Shown piece by piece: positions 22,360 to 32,313 of a stretch of DNA of 64,000 nt. Position 1 is the stretch's first letter, and the number at the start of each line of letters is the position of its first letter. The notes beneath the pieces were generated by a model. The model saw only the letters and a list, made by a program, of their open reading frames with translations. It searched no databases and had not been told where the DNA came from. The stretch is from Streptomyces sp. WAC08241 (GTDB lineage: Bacteria > Actinomycetota > Actinomycetes > Streptomycetales > Streptomycetaceae). The translations under genes and the position numbers were made by a program. The stretch covers positions 2,914,001-2,978,000 of the forward strand of contig CP042279.1 in NCBI GenBank assembly GCA_007858575.1, read 5' to 3'.

Positions 22360-22986
22360 TCAGATCTCGGTGGAGTTCCCGGGGCGAGGCGGGCGTGGTC
22401 GGTGCCGCCGAGCTCCCCGATCTGACGGTCGTAGATGGGGCGGGCGAGGTCGGTGAGCAGGGCGTCGTGGATGTCGTACGCCCGGCGCGGCTTCAGCTCG
22501 CGGACGTAGTCGATGACCTCGGAGATCTTGTTCCAGGGGCCATGACGGGCAGCAGCAGGGTGTCGACGGGGTGGTCGGGCACGGTGAGCGCGTCGCCGGG
22601 GTGGAAGACGGAGCCGTCGACGAGGTAGCCCACGTTGGTGATGCGCGGGATGTCCGGGTGGATCACCGCGTGCAGCTCGCCGTGGACCTGGACGTCGAAC
22701 CCGGCGGCCGTGAAGGCGTCGCCGTGGCCGACGGTGTGCACCCGGCGGAAGGCCGCCGAGATCCGTTCGGCGACGCTGCGCAGCGTCCAGATCTCGGCGG
22801 CCGGGTTGGCCTCCAGAGCGGCCCGCAGCCTGCCCTCGTCGAAGTGGTCGGCGTGCTCGTGGGTGACGAGCAACGCGTCGGCCCCGAGGACCGCGTCCTC
22901 CTCGGTGAACCCGCCGGGATCGAGGACGAGCGTCCTTCCGTCCTTTCGAGGCGGACGCAGGCGTGGGACTTCTTCGTCAGCTTCAC
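22360..22986 (-). CDS. MBL-fold metal-dependent hydrolase
   Basis: About 208 residues, UlaG/RNase Z-like. THEHADHFD is the H-x-H-x-D-H dimetal motif near residue 50; GELHAVIHPDIPRITNVGYL and FHPGDAL supply the later ligands. GTG start MKLTKKSHACVRLE overlaps the upstream pcaC/pcaD fusion stop (GTGA). Breaks near 22953 and 22540. This subgroup often hydrolyses lactones or phosphodiesters; here coupling to an enol-lactone hydrolase hints at lactone chemistry, but that is inference. Confidence 0.85.
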
Positions 22987-24252
22987 GCCACCAGGCTACG
23001 CCGGGGCGTGGTCTCCTCCGCGATGACGCGGGCGACGACGCGCAGGGCGGTCTCGGCGGCCGGGAGGCCGCAGTACACGCCCGCGTGGAGCACGATCTCG
23101 CGGATCTCGTCGGGCGAGAGGCCGTTGCGGAGGGCGGCCCGGGTGTGGTCCGCGAGGGCCTCCCGGTGGCCCCCGGCGAGGAGGGCGGTGAGGGTGACGG
23201 CGCTGCGGACGCGCCGGTCGAGGCCCCCGCGGCTCCAGACCTCGCCCCACTCGTACCGGTTGACGAGCCCCTGGAGGGCCCCGTCGGGGTCCTCGGCGAG
23301 GGCCCGGTCCACCTGGGCGTCGCCGAGCACCTCGCGGCGCAGCCCGAGTCCCTTCTCGTACGGGTCGGGGCGCCCGTCCCCGGCGGGCTCGGCGGCCGGG
23401 GCGGGGCCGCGGGCTCGGCGGCGGGCGCCGGTCCCGCCGGGTGCGGCGGCACGGTCAGGGTGCCGCTGGTGTCCTGGGCCGTCCCGGCGAAGTGGTCGAG
23501 GAGCAGGTCGGTGACGGCGGCGGGCTGCTCGACGGGGGCGAGGTGGGAGGCGCCGGGGACGACGGCCAGCCGGGCGTCGGCGATGCCGGCGACGAGGGTG
23601 CGGGCCTCGGCGGGCCCGGTGACCTGGTCCTCGGAGCCGACGAGCACGAGCGCGGGGACGCCGATGCGGCCGAGGGCCTCGCGGACGTCGAAGACGGCGA
23701 GGGCCTCGCAGGCGGCGATGTAGCAGGCGGGGTCGGTCGTACGGACCATCTGCACGGCCCAGTCGACGATGGCGGGCTGCGCGCCGGCGAAGAGCGGGGT
23801 GAACCACTGCTCAGGGCGGTGCGGGCCATCGGCTCCAGACCGTTGGCCCGCACGATGACGCCCCGCTGCCGGAACTCGTCGGCGGTGCCGAACCGGGGCG
23901 AGGTGGCGACCAGGGCGAGCGAGGCGACCCGGTGGGGCGCCCGCAGCGCGAGGTCGAGCCCGACGGCCCCGCCGAGGGAGCAGCCCGCGTAGCCGAAGCG
24001 CTGGATCCCGAGCGCGTCGAGGGTGGCCAGCAGCCGGTCGCCCAGCTCGGCGACGGAACCGAAGGGCTGCGCGGGCGCGCCGCCGTGCCCGGGGAGGTCG
24101 AAGCGTACGATCCGCCAGTCCCGCACGAGCTCGGGGATCTGCCGGTCCCACATGTGGAAGGTCGTGCCCAGGGAGGGTCCCAGGACCAGGACCGGCGCGT
24201 CCTCTCGCCCGTCGACGCGGTGCTGCAGGGTGTTCGGTGGTGTCTCGCTCAC
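22983..24252 (-). CDS. pcaL: Fused 3-oxoadipate enol-lactonase / carboxymuconolactone decarboxylase, first copy
   Basis: Two domains. N-terminal alpha/beta hydrolase (about 255 residues): FDLPGHGG, nucleophile elbow GYAGCSLGGAVG, DQVTGPAEA, GASHLAPVEQP with the catalytic His. C-terminal CMD-like domain (about 130 residues): YEKGLGLRREVLGDAQVDRA, WGEVWSRGGLDRRVRS, VLHAGVYCGLPAAE. The order (PcaD then PcaC) is the PcaL fusion of actinobacteria. Breaks near 23815, 23400. It stands outside the pca operon, coupled only to an MBL hydrolase; a second PcaL lies in the operon at 32.3 kb. Converts 4-carboxymuconolactone through the enol-lactone to 3-oxoadipate, if functional; a different lactone is possible. 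Confidence 0.85.
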
Positions 24253-24460
24253 CCGCTAGACCCTCTCATCTCTCACGCGCTCTCACATCGCCGGGTCGAA
24301 CCTAGCGGCTCCCGCACCCCTGCGGACACCGTGCCGATCCTGGACGGCACCCCGGTCGCGAACGATCGGACTCGGGTGACCACGTCCCGTGGGAGATCAG
24401 GGGATCCTCGCCGGTCGGTCCCGGAAGCGGCGAGGGCGGTTCCGGCGGGGACCGAGTTCG

Positions 24461-24490
24461 GGGTGGCGCCCGGCGGGCCGGGCGCCACCC
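24461..24490 (-). terminator. Strong hairpin after a truncated minus-strand gene
   Basis: GGGTGGCGCCCGG and CCGGGCGCCACCC form a perfect 13-bp stem with a CGGG loop. It lies 22 bp beyond the stop of the gene remnant at 24512, the right position and direction for its terminator. Confidence 0.7.
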
Positions 24491-24511
24491 GTGGTCGTGC
24501 GGCCGGCACGG

Positions 24512-24590
24512 TCACGTCAGGAGCCAGCGGTTGAAGTCGGCGTCGTAGCGGGTTCCGACGGTCTTCTGGATGAGGGGCTGCTGCCCCGCC
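24512..24590 (-). pseudogene. 3' remnant of an unidentified gene
   Basis: A reading frame ends QKTVGTRYDADFNRWLLT followed by TGA and then a perfect terminator hairpin, which is how a real gene ends. Upstream the reading frame has no matching body because sequence reading in the opposite direction as a ROK-like C-terminus begins at the same place. I cannot name the family. Probably the residue of a deletion or insertion event at the edge of the pca island. Confidence 0.4.
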
Positions 24591-24770
24591 GGCGGGAGTA
24601 CCTCGCCCCCGGCATCGAGGCCCGTCTGGCGGAGCGCCGGGCCGTCACCCCGGGTGCCGTGCCCGAGGTGGCCTTCGGCCTGCTGGGTCAGGCGGCGGCC
24701 CTGCGGGGCGCGCTGCTGAGCGGCCAGTCGATCGTGCTGGGCGACCCCGGCGCGGTGCCGGTCTCCCCGC
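24565..24770 (+). pseudogene. C-terminal remnant resembling a ROK-family protein
   Basis: On the plus strand LAPGIEARLAERRAVTPG followed by PEVAFGLLGQAAALRGALLS looks like the last 50 residues of ROK kinases or repressors (the L-G-x-x-A-x-L-x-G-A-L-L end). No ROK ATPase or sugar-binding motif precedes it. It abuts the unidentified minus-strand remnant, so both genes seem to have lost their 5' parts at one junction near 24.57 kb. Assignment is by eye only. Confidence 0.35.
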
Positions 24771-24860
24771 CGCCGGCACGCCGGCCGACTGAGCGCCCCG
24801 GAGCCGTTCGGGGCGGGCCGTCCGCCTCCGGGCGGTGCCGGTCGCCGGTGTCCGGAGCGC

Positions 24861-26504
24861 TCAGGCGGGAGGGACGTGCGCGAAGCGTTCCGCCGTGTGC
24901 AGGTCGTCCTCGATCCGCCGTGCCGTCTCCCGCAGGGCCGGGAGGACGTCGTCGAGGCACTCGCCGACGGTGCGGCTGCTGCTGTGCAGGGCGACGTTGC
25001 AGGCGGCCACGGCCCGGCCGGCGCGGTCGCGGACGGGCACGGCGACGGAGCGCAGACCCGCCTCCAGCTCCTCGTCGACCAGCGCGTACCCGTCGGCGGC
25101 GGTCCGGACGAGGAGCGCTTCGAGATCGGCGCGGCGGGTGAGGGTGCGCGGTGTCAGGGCGTGTGGCTCGGCACGCCGCAGGCGGGCGGAGCGTTCTTCC
25201 GGCGGGAGGTCGGCCAGCAGGACGCGCCCCAGGGAGGTGGCGTGGGCGGGCAGCCGGGTGCCCACGGTGATGTTGACGCTCATGATGCGCCTGGTGGCCG
25301 CGCGGGCGGTGTACTGGACCGTCACGTCGTCGAGGACGGCGAGGGAGACGGACTCGCCGACCCGCGCGGACAGCGCTCTCAGGTGGGGTTCGGCGAGCCG
25401 GGCCAGGGTGGTGCCGGCCAGCAGGGGTAGCCCAGGTCGAGCACCCGCGGGGTGAGCGGTGCGCGCGCCCGTCGGCGGTGACGTAGCCGAGGTGCGCGAG
25501 GGTGATCGCGCGCGGCGCGGTGGCCCGGGGCAGCCCGGTGATGTCGGCGACGGCGCTGAGGGTCAGTGGCCCGCGGTCGTCGAAGGCGGTGACGACGGTC
25601 AGCCCCCGGGCCAGGGACTCGATGAACCCCGGACCCAGGTCCTGCTTGGAAGCGGCCGTCCAGGAGGCCAGCGGTCCGGCATCGCGGGCGGGCCGGGCGG
25701 GCGCGGTGGCGACCCGCTCGGCCATCTCGCCGGCGGCGGCGCGCAGTCGGGGCAGCAGGTCTTCGCGCAGCGCGGCGGCCGTGTGGCGGCTGGTGTGGCT
25801 GACGACGCTCAGCGCGCACGCCGGAGCGTCCGCCGGCAGCGGAAGGGGTACGGCCAGGGCGACGAGTCCGGGCTCGATCAGTTGGTCGTCGAGCATCCAG
25901 CCGTCCTGGAGGGCGGTCGCGACCCGGCTCCGGAACGCCTCCTCGGACGGGCCGGGGCGGGGCGGCAGGAGGGAAGCCCTCGCCGTCCGGATCCTCCGAC
26001 CGCCGCGCGCGCCACGCCTCCCACTGTCCGGGGCTCCAGCCGGCGGCGAACAGCGGCCCGGGGCGGTGCGTTCGGCGGGCAGCCGGTCGCCGACGCGGAA
26101 GCTCAGCGACATGGCGCGCCGCCGGGTCGCCTGGTGGACGAAGCGGATGGCGTCGCCGTCGGGGACGGCGAGGGAGACCGACTCGTCGAGTTCGTCGGCC
26201 AGCCGGTCGGCCCGTTCGCGCAGCAGCTCGGGCAGGCGCAGGGCGGCCAGGTAGGCGTTGCCCAGCTCCATCAGACGGGGGCGAGGGTGGCCTGGTGGCC
26301 TTCCAGGCGCAGGTATCCCATCGCCGCGAGGGTTCCGGCGGCGCGGTCCACGCTGGAGCGGGCCAGAGCGGTGGCGTGCTGCAGGCCGCTCAGGCCCAGT
26401 GAGCCGCCGGCTTCGCTCAGGGCGCGCAGGACGGCGATCCCGCGCACGAGCGGGGCGACGGCCTCGGCCGGCGCTGCCTCCGGGTCGGTCACAAGCGGGG
26501 GCAT
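24861..26504 (-). CDS. Tandem-domain IclR regulator of the protocatechuate operon
   Basis: About 545 residues with two complete IclR units. Unit 1: winged helix with LGLSGLQHATALARSSVDRAA (residues 35-55) and effector part (LADELDESVSLAVPDGDAIRF). Unit 2: helix-turn-helix LTLSAVADITGLPRATAPRA near residue 310 and effector part (SARVGESVSLAVLDDVTVQY, LPAHATSLGRVLLADLPPEE). IclR proteins of this doubled form control aromatic acid operons in actinobacteria (PcaR type). It diverges from pcaI, with a 9-4-9 palindrome between them. Breaks near 26270, 26050, 25965 and 25460. Effector is probably protocatechuate or 3-oxoadipate. Confidence 0.8.
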
Positions 26505-26592
26505 CTCGACTCTCCAGACGGTTCGACCGGGCTGAACGCACCTTTCAAGGGCATTGACAGGCGCGCAAGCCGATGGGCAGACTCACACGACT

Positions 26593-26614
26593 CTGGTGAA
26601 CAAAAGTTCACCAG
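26593..26614. promoter_or_regulatory. Perfect 9-4-9 operator of the pca operon
   Basis: CTGGTGAAC-AAAA-GTTCACCAG is a perfect inverted repeat centred 33 bp before the pcaI start and 99 bp before the regulator start. It lies just downstream of a TTGACA (26554-26559), whose -10 at about 17 bp (GCAGAC) is weak. The likely ligand is the divergent tandem IclR protein. Confidence 0.68.
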
Positions 26615-26636
26615 GCGAACACAGTGGGGGTCTTCC

Positions 26637-27406
26637 ATGGACAAGGTGGTCGCTTCGGCGGCGCTCGCCGTGGCCGATGTGCCCGACGGCGCCTCGATCG
26701 CGGTCGGAGGCTTCGGCCTCAGCGGCGTGCCGGACGTGCTGATCGGAGCACTGGGACAGCGGGGCGTCACCGCGCTGAGCGTGGTGTCCAACAACTGCGG
26801 AGCGATGGACTGGGGCCTCGCGGCCCTGCTGGCCGCGGGGCGGATCGCCCGGGTCACCGGCTCGTACATCGGCGCCAACAGGAGTTCGCCCGCCGGTACC
26901 TCGGCGGGGAGCTGGAGCTCGAACTCATCCCCCAGGGCACCCTGGCCGAACGCCTGCGCGCCGGCGGCGCGGGCATCCCTGCCTTCTACACCCCCGCCGG
27001 GGTGGGCACCCAGGTCGCCGAGGGCGGCCTGCCCTGGCGCTACGACGGGAAGGGCGGCGTGGCCGTCGCCTCACCGCCCAAGGAGGTCCGCGTCTTCGAC
27101 GGCACGCCCCACGTGCTCGAACACGGCATCCGCACCGACTTCGCGCTCGTACGGGCGGCCAGGGGCGACCGGCACGGCAACCTCGTTTTCAACAAGTCGG
27201 CCCGCAACTTCAACCCGCTGGCGGCCATGGCCGGCCGCGTCACCGTCGCCGAGGTCGAGGAGCTGGTCGAACCGGGCGCGATCGACCCCGACCACGTCCA
27301 CCTGCCCGGCGTCTTCGTGCAGCGCGTCGTCGCCCTGACTCCCGAACAGGCCGCCGACAAGACGATCGAGAAGATCACCGTCAGCAACCGGAAGGAGCGC
27401 GGCTGA
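26637..27406 (+). CDS. pcaI: 3-oxoadipate CoA-transferase subunit A
   Basis: About 256 residues. [17 protein letters not shown] carries the G-G-F-G-x-x-G-x-P motif of CoA-transferase alpha subunits; [37 protein letters not shown] and [14 protein letters not shown] follow the family order. One break near 26881. The stop shares a base with the pcaJ ATG (TGATG). With PcaJ it moves CoA from succinyl-CoA to 3-oxoadipate. Confidence 0.95.
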
Positions 27407-28052
27407 TGGCCTGGACCCGGCAGGAGACGGCTGCCCGCGCGGCCGCCGAACTGCGCGACGGCGAGTACGTCAACCTCGGCATCGGACTGCCCACCCTGAT
27501 CCCCGGCCACCTTCCCGACGGCGTCCACGTCACCCTGGAGTCCGAGAACGGCATCCTGGGCACCGGCCCCTACCCGCACGCCGAGGACGTCGACCCGGAC
27601 CTGATCAACGCGGGCAAGGAGACCGTCACGGTCCTGCCCGGCGCCTCCTTCTTCGACTCCGCGCTGTCCTTCGGCATGATCCGCGGCGGGCACATCGACA
27701 CCGCCGTCCTGGGGGCCATGCAGGTCTCCGCCCGGGGCGACCTCGCCAACTGGGCCGTGCCCGGCACGATGGTCACCGGCATCGGCGGTGCCATGGACCT
27801 GGTCCACGGCGCCCGGCGCGTCATCGTCACCATGACCCACACCGCCAAGGACGGCAGCCCGAAGATCGTCCAGGAGTGCACCCTGCCCCTGACCGGCCGG
27901 GCGTGCGTCGACCGGATCATCACCGACCTGGCCGTCCTCGACGTCACCGACACCGGCCTGCTGCTGGTGGAGACGGCCCCGGCGTGAGCGCGGACGACGT
28001 CCTGGCCCATACCGCCGCCCCCGTCCGCACCACCGAGCGGAGCACCGCATGA
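27406..28052 (+). CDS. pcaJ: 3-oxoadipate CoA-transferase subunit B
   Basis: About 215 residues. [13 protein letters not shown], the catalytic Glu in [32 protein letters not shown] and [18 protein letters not shown] are typical of beta subunits. At 27983 one C is missing from a run; restoring it replaces an early stop with the normal tail [13 protein letters not shown] and places the stop at 28050, overlapping pcaF by ATGA. This is one of the clearest single-base losses in the window. Confidence 0.95.
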
Positions 28053-29260
28053 GCACCCGCACCCGCGACGTCTACGTCGTCGACGCCGTCCGCACTCCGA
28101 TCGGCAGGTACAACGGGGCGCTGGCCTCCGTGCGCCCCGACGACCTGGCCGCGCACACCGTCCGCGCCCTGCTCGAACGCACTCCGGAGCTCGATCCGGC
28201 CCGCGTCGGGGACGTGGTGTTCGGCAACGCCAACGGGGCGGGCGAGGAGAACCGCAACGTCGGCCGCATGGCCGCCCTGCTGGCCGGTCTCCCCTCTCCG
28301 TCCCGGGCGTCACCGTCAACCGGTTGTGCGCCTCCGGCCTGGAGGCCGTGGTGCAGGCCGCGCGCTCCGTCGCCGTCGGCGACCACTCGCTCGTCATCGC
28401 CGGCGGCGTCGAGTCGATGACCCGCGCCCCTACGTCCTGCCCAAGAACGACCGCCCCTTCCCCGCCGGGCACGCCGAGCTGTACTCGACCACCCTGGGCT
28501 GGCGCATGGTCAATCCCCGGATGGACCCGCAGTGGACGGTCCCGCTCGGCGAGAGCGCCGAACTCGTCGCCGAGAAGCACGCCATCGGCCGCGAGCAGCA
28601 GGACGCCTTCGCGCTCGCCTCCCACGCTAAGGCCGCGGCGGCCCGCGACGCGGGCCTGTTCGACGGCGAGATCGCACCGGTGACCGTCCCCGCCCGCAGG
28701 GGAGGACCCACCGTGGTGGACCGCGACGAGAGCATCCGGGAGAACACCTCGACCGAAGCGCTGGCCGCGCTCGCGCCCGCGTTCCGCACCGAGGGCGGCA
28801 CCGTCACCGCCGGCAACTCCTCCCCCTCAACGACGGCGCGGCGGCCCTGCTGCTCGCCGACGAGGACGGTCTGCGCGCCATCGGCCGCGAGCCGCTGGCC
28901 AGGATCACGGCCAACGCCGTGTCCGCGTGCGCACCGCACTACTTCGGGCTCGCCCCCGTCCAAGCCGTCGAACGGGCACTGGAACGGGCCGGCCGCGCCT
29001 TCGCCGACCTCGCCGTGCTGGAGCTCAACGAGGCCTTCGCCGCCCAGGTCCTCGGCTGCCTCGCCGAGTGGCCCGAGCTCGACCCGGCCGTCCTCAACCC
29101 GCGCGGCGGCGCGATAGCCCTGGGCCATCCGCTGGGCGCCTCGGGCGCCCGGCTGGCCGGCACGGTCGCCCACCAGCTCGCCGCCCGCGGCTCCGGCACC
29201 GGCGTGGCCACGCTGTGCATCGGCGTCGGCCAGGGCTCCGCCCTCGTACTGGAAAGGTAG
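28049..29260 (+). CDS. pcaF: 3-oxoadipyl-CoA thiolase
   Basis: About 403 residues. Thiolase motifs: [15 protein letters not shown] at the start, acyl-accepting Cys in [13 protein letters not shown] near residue 90, [17 protein letters not shown]-type [10 protein letters not shown], His in [11 protein letters not shown] and the second Cys in [11 protein letters not shown]. The GRYNGAL form and context mark the beta-ketoadipyl rather than acetoacetyl thiolase. Breaks near 28297, 28428 and 28822. Yields acetyl-CoA and succinyl-CoA, the end of the pathway. Confidence 0.95.
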
Positions 29261-29270
29261 GCCCGCCACC

Positions 29271-30090
29271 ATGACGACCTCGCCCACCCGGGACACGACC
29301 GCTCCCCCGTCCCGGACACGACCGCCCCGCCCACCCAGGGCCTGATCAGCGCCGAGATCGCCGACCACCGCGAACGGTACGCGCGCCGCCTCGCCGACGG
29401 CGGCGGTCCGCGCGTCCACCCCGACCGGTCCTACCCGCCCTACCGCAGCAGCGCGCTGCGCCACCCCGGCAGCCCCTGATGGCCGTGAGGGACCCCGAGA
29501 TGGTCGAACTGACCGGCCCCGCCTTCGGCGTCACGGACGTCACCGAACTGGACCACGACCTGACCCGGCAGCACGTGGGCGAGCCGCTCGGCGAGCGGAT
29601 CACCGTCACCGGCCGGATCCTGGACCGCGACGGGCGGCCGGTACGCGGACAGCTCGTCGAGATCTGGCAGGCCAACGCCTCGGGACGCTACGCCCACCAG
29701 CGCGACCAGCACCCCGCCCCGCCCGACCCCCACTTCACCGGCGCGGGCCGCTGCCTCACCGACGACCGGGGCGCCTACCGGTTCGTGACCGTCAGGCCCG
29801 GCGCCTACCCCTGGCGCAACCACGGCAACGCCTGGCGGCCGGCGCACATCCACTTCTCGCTGTTCGGCACCGCCTTCACCCAGCGGCTGATCACCCAGAT
29901 GTACTTCCCCGGGGACCCGCTGTTCGCGTACGACCCCATCCCGCAGTCCGTCACCGACGACGACGCCCGGCAGCGCCTCGTCGCCGCCTACGACCACGAC
30001 CTGTCCGTACCGGAATGGTCGCTCGGCTACCGCTGGGACATCGTCCTGGACGGCCCGGCCGCCACCTGGATCGAGGAGGGGCGCCGATGA
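29271..30090 (+). CDS. pcaH: Protocatechuate 3,4-dioxygenase beta subunit
   Basis: About 270 residues. Non-haem Fe(III) ligands visible: first Tyr in GSGRYAH-like ASGRYAHQRD, second Tyr and two His in WRPAHIHFSLFG. PYRSSALRHP and VRGQLVEIWQANA are beta-subunit signatures. Breaks near 29310 and 29478 lie in the N-terminal arm. The stop overlaps pcaG (ATGA). With PcaG it opens protocatechuate by intradiol cleavage. Confidence 0.94.
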
Positions 30091-30701
30091 CGCCGACGAC
30101 TCCCGCCGCACCGCTCACCACGCCGCCGCCCGCCGCCGCACCCTCGTGACGCCGTCGCAGACGGTCGGTCCCTTCTACGGGTACGCCCTCCCTTCACCGG
30201 GGCGGCGACATCGCGCCGCCCGGCCACCCGGACGCCCTCACCCTGCACGGCCGGGTGCTCGACGGAGCCGGCGCCGGCATACCGGACGCGATCGTCGAGG
30301 CGTGGCAGCCCGCCCCGGACGGCTCGCGCACCGGAGCACCCGGTTCGCTGCGCCGCGACCCGGTCACCGGAGCGGTCATCGGCCGCGACACCGTCGCCTT
30401 CACCGGATTCGGCCGCGTCGCCACCGACGCCGACGGACACTTCACCCTGCGCACCCTGCCGCCGGGGGGCGTGCCGTACCTGTCCCTGGTCGTCTTCGCC
30501 CGTGGGCTCCTGCACCACCTGCACACCCGCGCCTATCTGCACGACGCGGCCGGACTGGACGAGGACGCCCTCCTGGAACGCCTCCCCGCACCCCGCCGGG
30601 CCACCCTGGTGACCGCACCGGACGGCCCCCGCACCCACCGCTTCGACATCCGCCTGCAGGGCGGCGAGCACGAGGAGACGGTCTTCCTTGACTTCGGCTG
30701 A
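30087..30701 (+). CDS. pcaG: Protocatechuate 3,4-dioxygenase alpha subunit
   Basis: About 200 residues. LVTPSQTVGPFYGYALP is the alpha-subunit opening; LTLHGRVLDGAGAGIPDAIVEAWQ and FTLRTLPPGG-P-YLSLVVFARGLLHHLHTRAYL follow the family, with only the structural His pair and no full iron set. Breaks near 30147 and 30193. Its 3' end overlaps the TTG start of pcaB by 14 bp. Confidence 0.93.
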
Positions 30702-32313
30702 CCTCGAACGCGAGTTCCCCGAGTCCGTCGGCGCCGACGGCGACACCGGGCTGCTCTCCCCGTCGGGGCGGGAACCGCCGTGGAGGCCCTGACCGGTGAC
30801 GCGGCGTGCGTACGCGCCATGCTGGACGCCGAGGTGGCCTCGTCCGCGCCCAGGCGTCCCTCGGTCTGGCCCCGCCGAAGGCGGCTGACGCCATCGCCGC
30901 CGCGGCCGCGACGCCCGGCCGGTTCGACCCGCGCGACCTGGCCCTGCGCGCCCGCGCCGGCGCCAACCCGGTGATCGCCCTGGTCCACGACCTCACCGAG
31001 GCCGTCGCCGGGACCGACGCGGAGGCCGCCGCCCACGTACACCGCGGCGCGACCAGCCAGGACATCCTCGACACCGCCCTGATGACGGTGTCCGCCCGCG
31101 CCGTCGACCACGTGCTGACCGATCTGGCCCGGGTGGCCCGCCACCTCCACCGGCTGGCCCTCGCCCACCGGGACACCACGACGGCCGGCCGCACCCTGAC
31201 CCAGCACGCGGTGCCGACCACCTTCGGGCTCAAGGCGGCCGGATGGCGCTCGCTGGTCCTCGACGCGTACGACCGGCTGGCGGCCGTACGCGGTCGGCTG
31301 CCGGCGCAACTGGGGGCGCCGCGGGCACCTTGGCCGCGTTCACCGCCTACGCCGGGGCCGAGGGCGCGCCCGCCCCTCGGCCGACGGCACCCCGGACCTC
31401 GGGCTGCGGCTGTCCGCCGCGTTCGCGGAGCGGACCGGGCTCGCCGAGCCCACGCTGCCCTGGCACGTGCTGCGCACCCCGGTCGCCGAACTCGGCGGCG
31501 CCTCGCCCTGGCCTCGGGCGCGCTCGGCAAACTCGCCGCCGACGTGCTCGTCCTGTCCCGTACGGAGATCGGCGAGGTCGCCGAGGGAACCGGCGGGGGT
31601 CGTCCGCCATGCCGCACAAGGCCAACCCCGCCCGCGCGACCATGATCGCGGGCGGTGCCCGCCGGGTGCCCGCCCTGGCCGGGGTGCTGTACGCCTCCCT
31701 GGTGGCCGAGGACGAGCGCCCCGCCGGCGCCTGGCACGCCGAATGGCCGACCCTGCGCGACGCCCTGCGCACCGTCGGCGGGATGGCGGCCACCGCGGTG
31801 GAACTGACCGCCGGTCTGCGCGTACGTCCCGAACGGATGCGGGCCAACCTCGGTGCCACCCGCGGTCAGGTCATGACCGAACGCCTGGTGGCCGCCCTCA
31901 CCCCGCTGACCGGGCGCGCCGAGGCGCGTGCGGCCGTCGCCCGCGCCGGTGAACGGGTCGCCCGCGGAACGGTCGACCTGCCGACCGCGCTCGGCGAGGA
32001 CCTGGTCCTCGGCCGCCTGCTGACCACGGACCGGATCCGGACCCTCGTCGACCCCTCCGGCTACCACGGGTCGGCCGGCGCGCTCGTCGACCGGGCACTG
32101 CGACGCCCCGACCCGGATCCCGGACCCGATCCGGTCTCCGAACCCGATCCGGACCCCGGACCCGACCCGGTCCGTGAACCCGCCCCGAGCCCTGAATCCG
32201 AGCCGGCCCCCGAACCCGACCAGGGCCCCGAACCCGACCAGGCCCCGGACGCAGACGCCCACGCAGAGGCCGACGCCCCCGAGCACCGGCGGCCCGCCCA
32301 AGGAGCGCCATGA
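30688..32313 (+). CDS. pcaB: 3-carboxy-cis,cis-muconate cycloisomerase with repetitive acidic/proline tail
   Basis: Fumarase/aspartase superfamily, about 540 residues. TTG start LTSADLE. HRGATSQDILDTAL near residue 120, VPTTFGLKAAGW, and the flexible loop GSSAMPHKANPARA with the catalytic Ser. It converts the dioxygenase product to 4-carboxymuconolactone. Six or more breaks (about 30768, 30843, 31315, 31380, 31500, 31600). After residue 460 the protein continues into a 70-residue Pro/Asp/Glu tail with two identical-length copies of PDPDPGPDPVxE, absent from ordinary PcaB. The stop overlaps pcaL (ATGA), so the tail is really in frame. Confidence 0.92.
32107..32178 (+). repeat. 36-bp tandem duplication in the pcaB tail
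   Basis: Two adjacent 36-bp units encode PDPDPGPDPVSE and PDPDPGPDPVRE. Codon choices differ between copies (GAC/GAT, CCG/CCC), so the copies are not fresh. Shorter PEP/PDQ units continue to the stop. Confidence 0.85.

Noticed and set aside
24389..25141. Whole plus-strand open frame as a gene
   Set aside because: Only about 50 codons resemble a ROK C-terminus; the rest overlaps the IclR gene and is Arg/Pro noise.
28049..29260. pcaF as a general acetyl-CoA acetyltransferase
   Set aside because: Position between pcaJ and pcaH with coupled overlaps and pathway completeness favour the 3-oxoadipyl-CoA thiolase.
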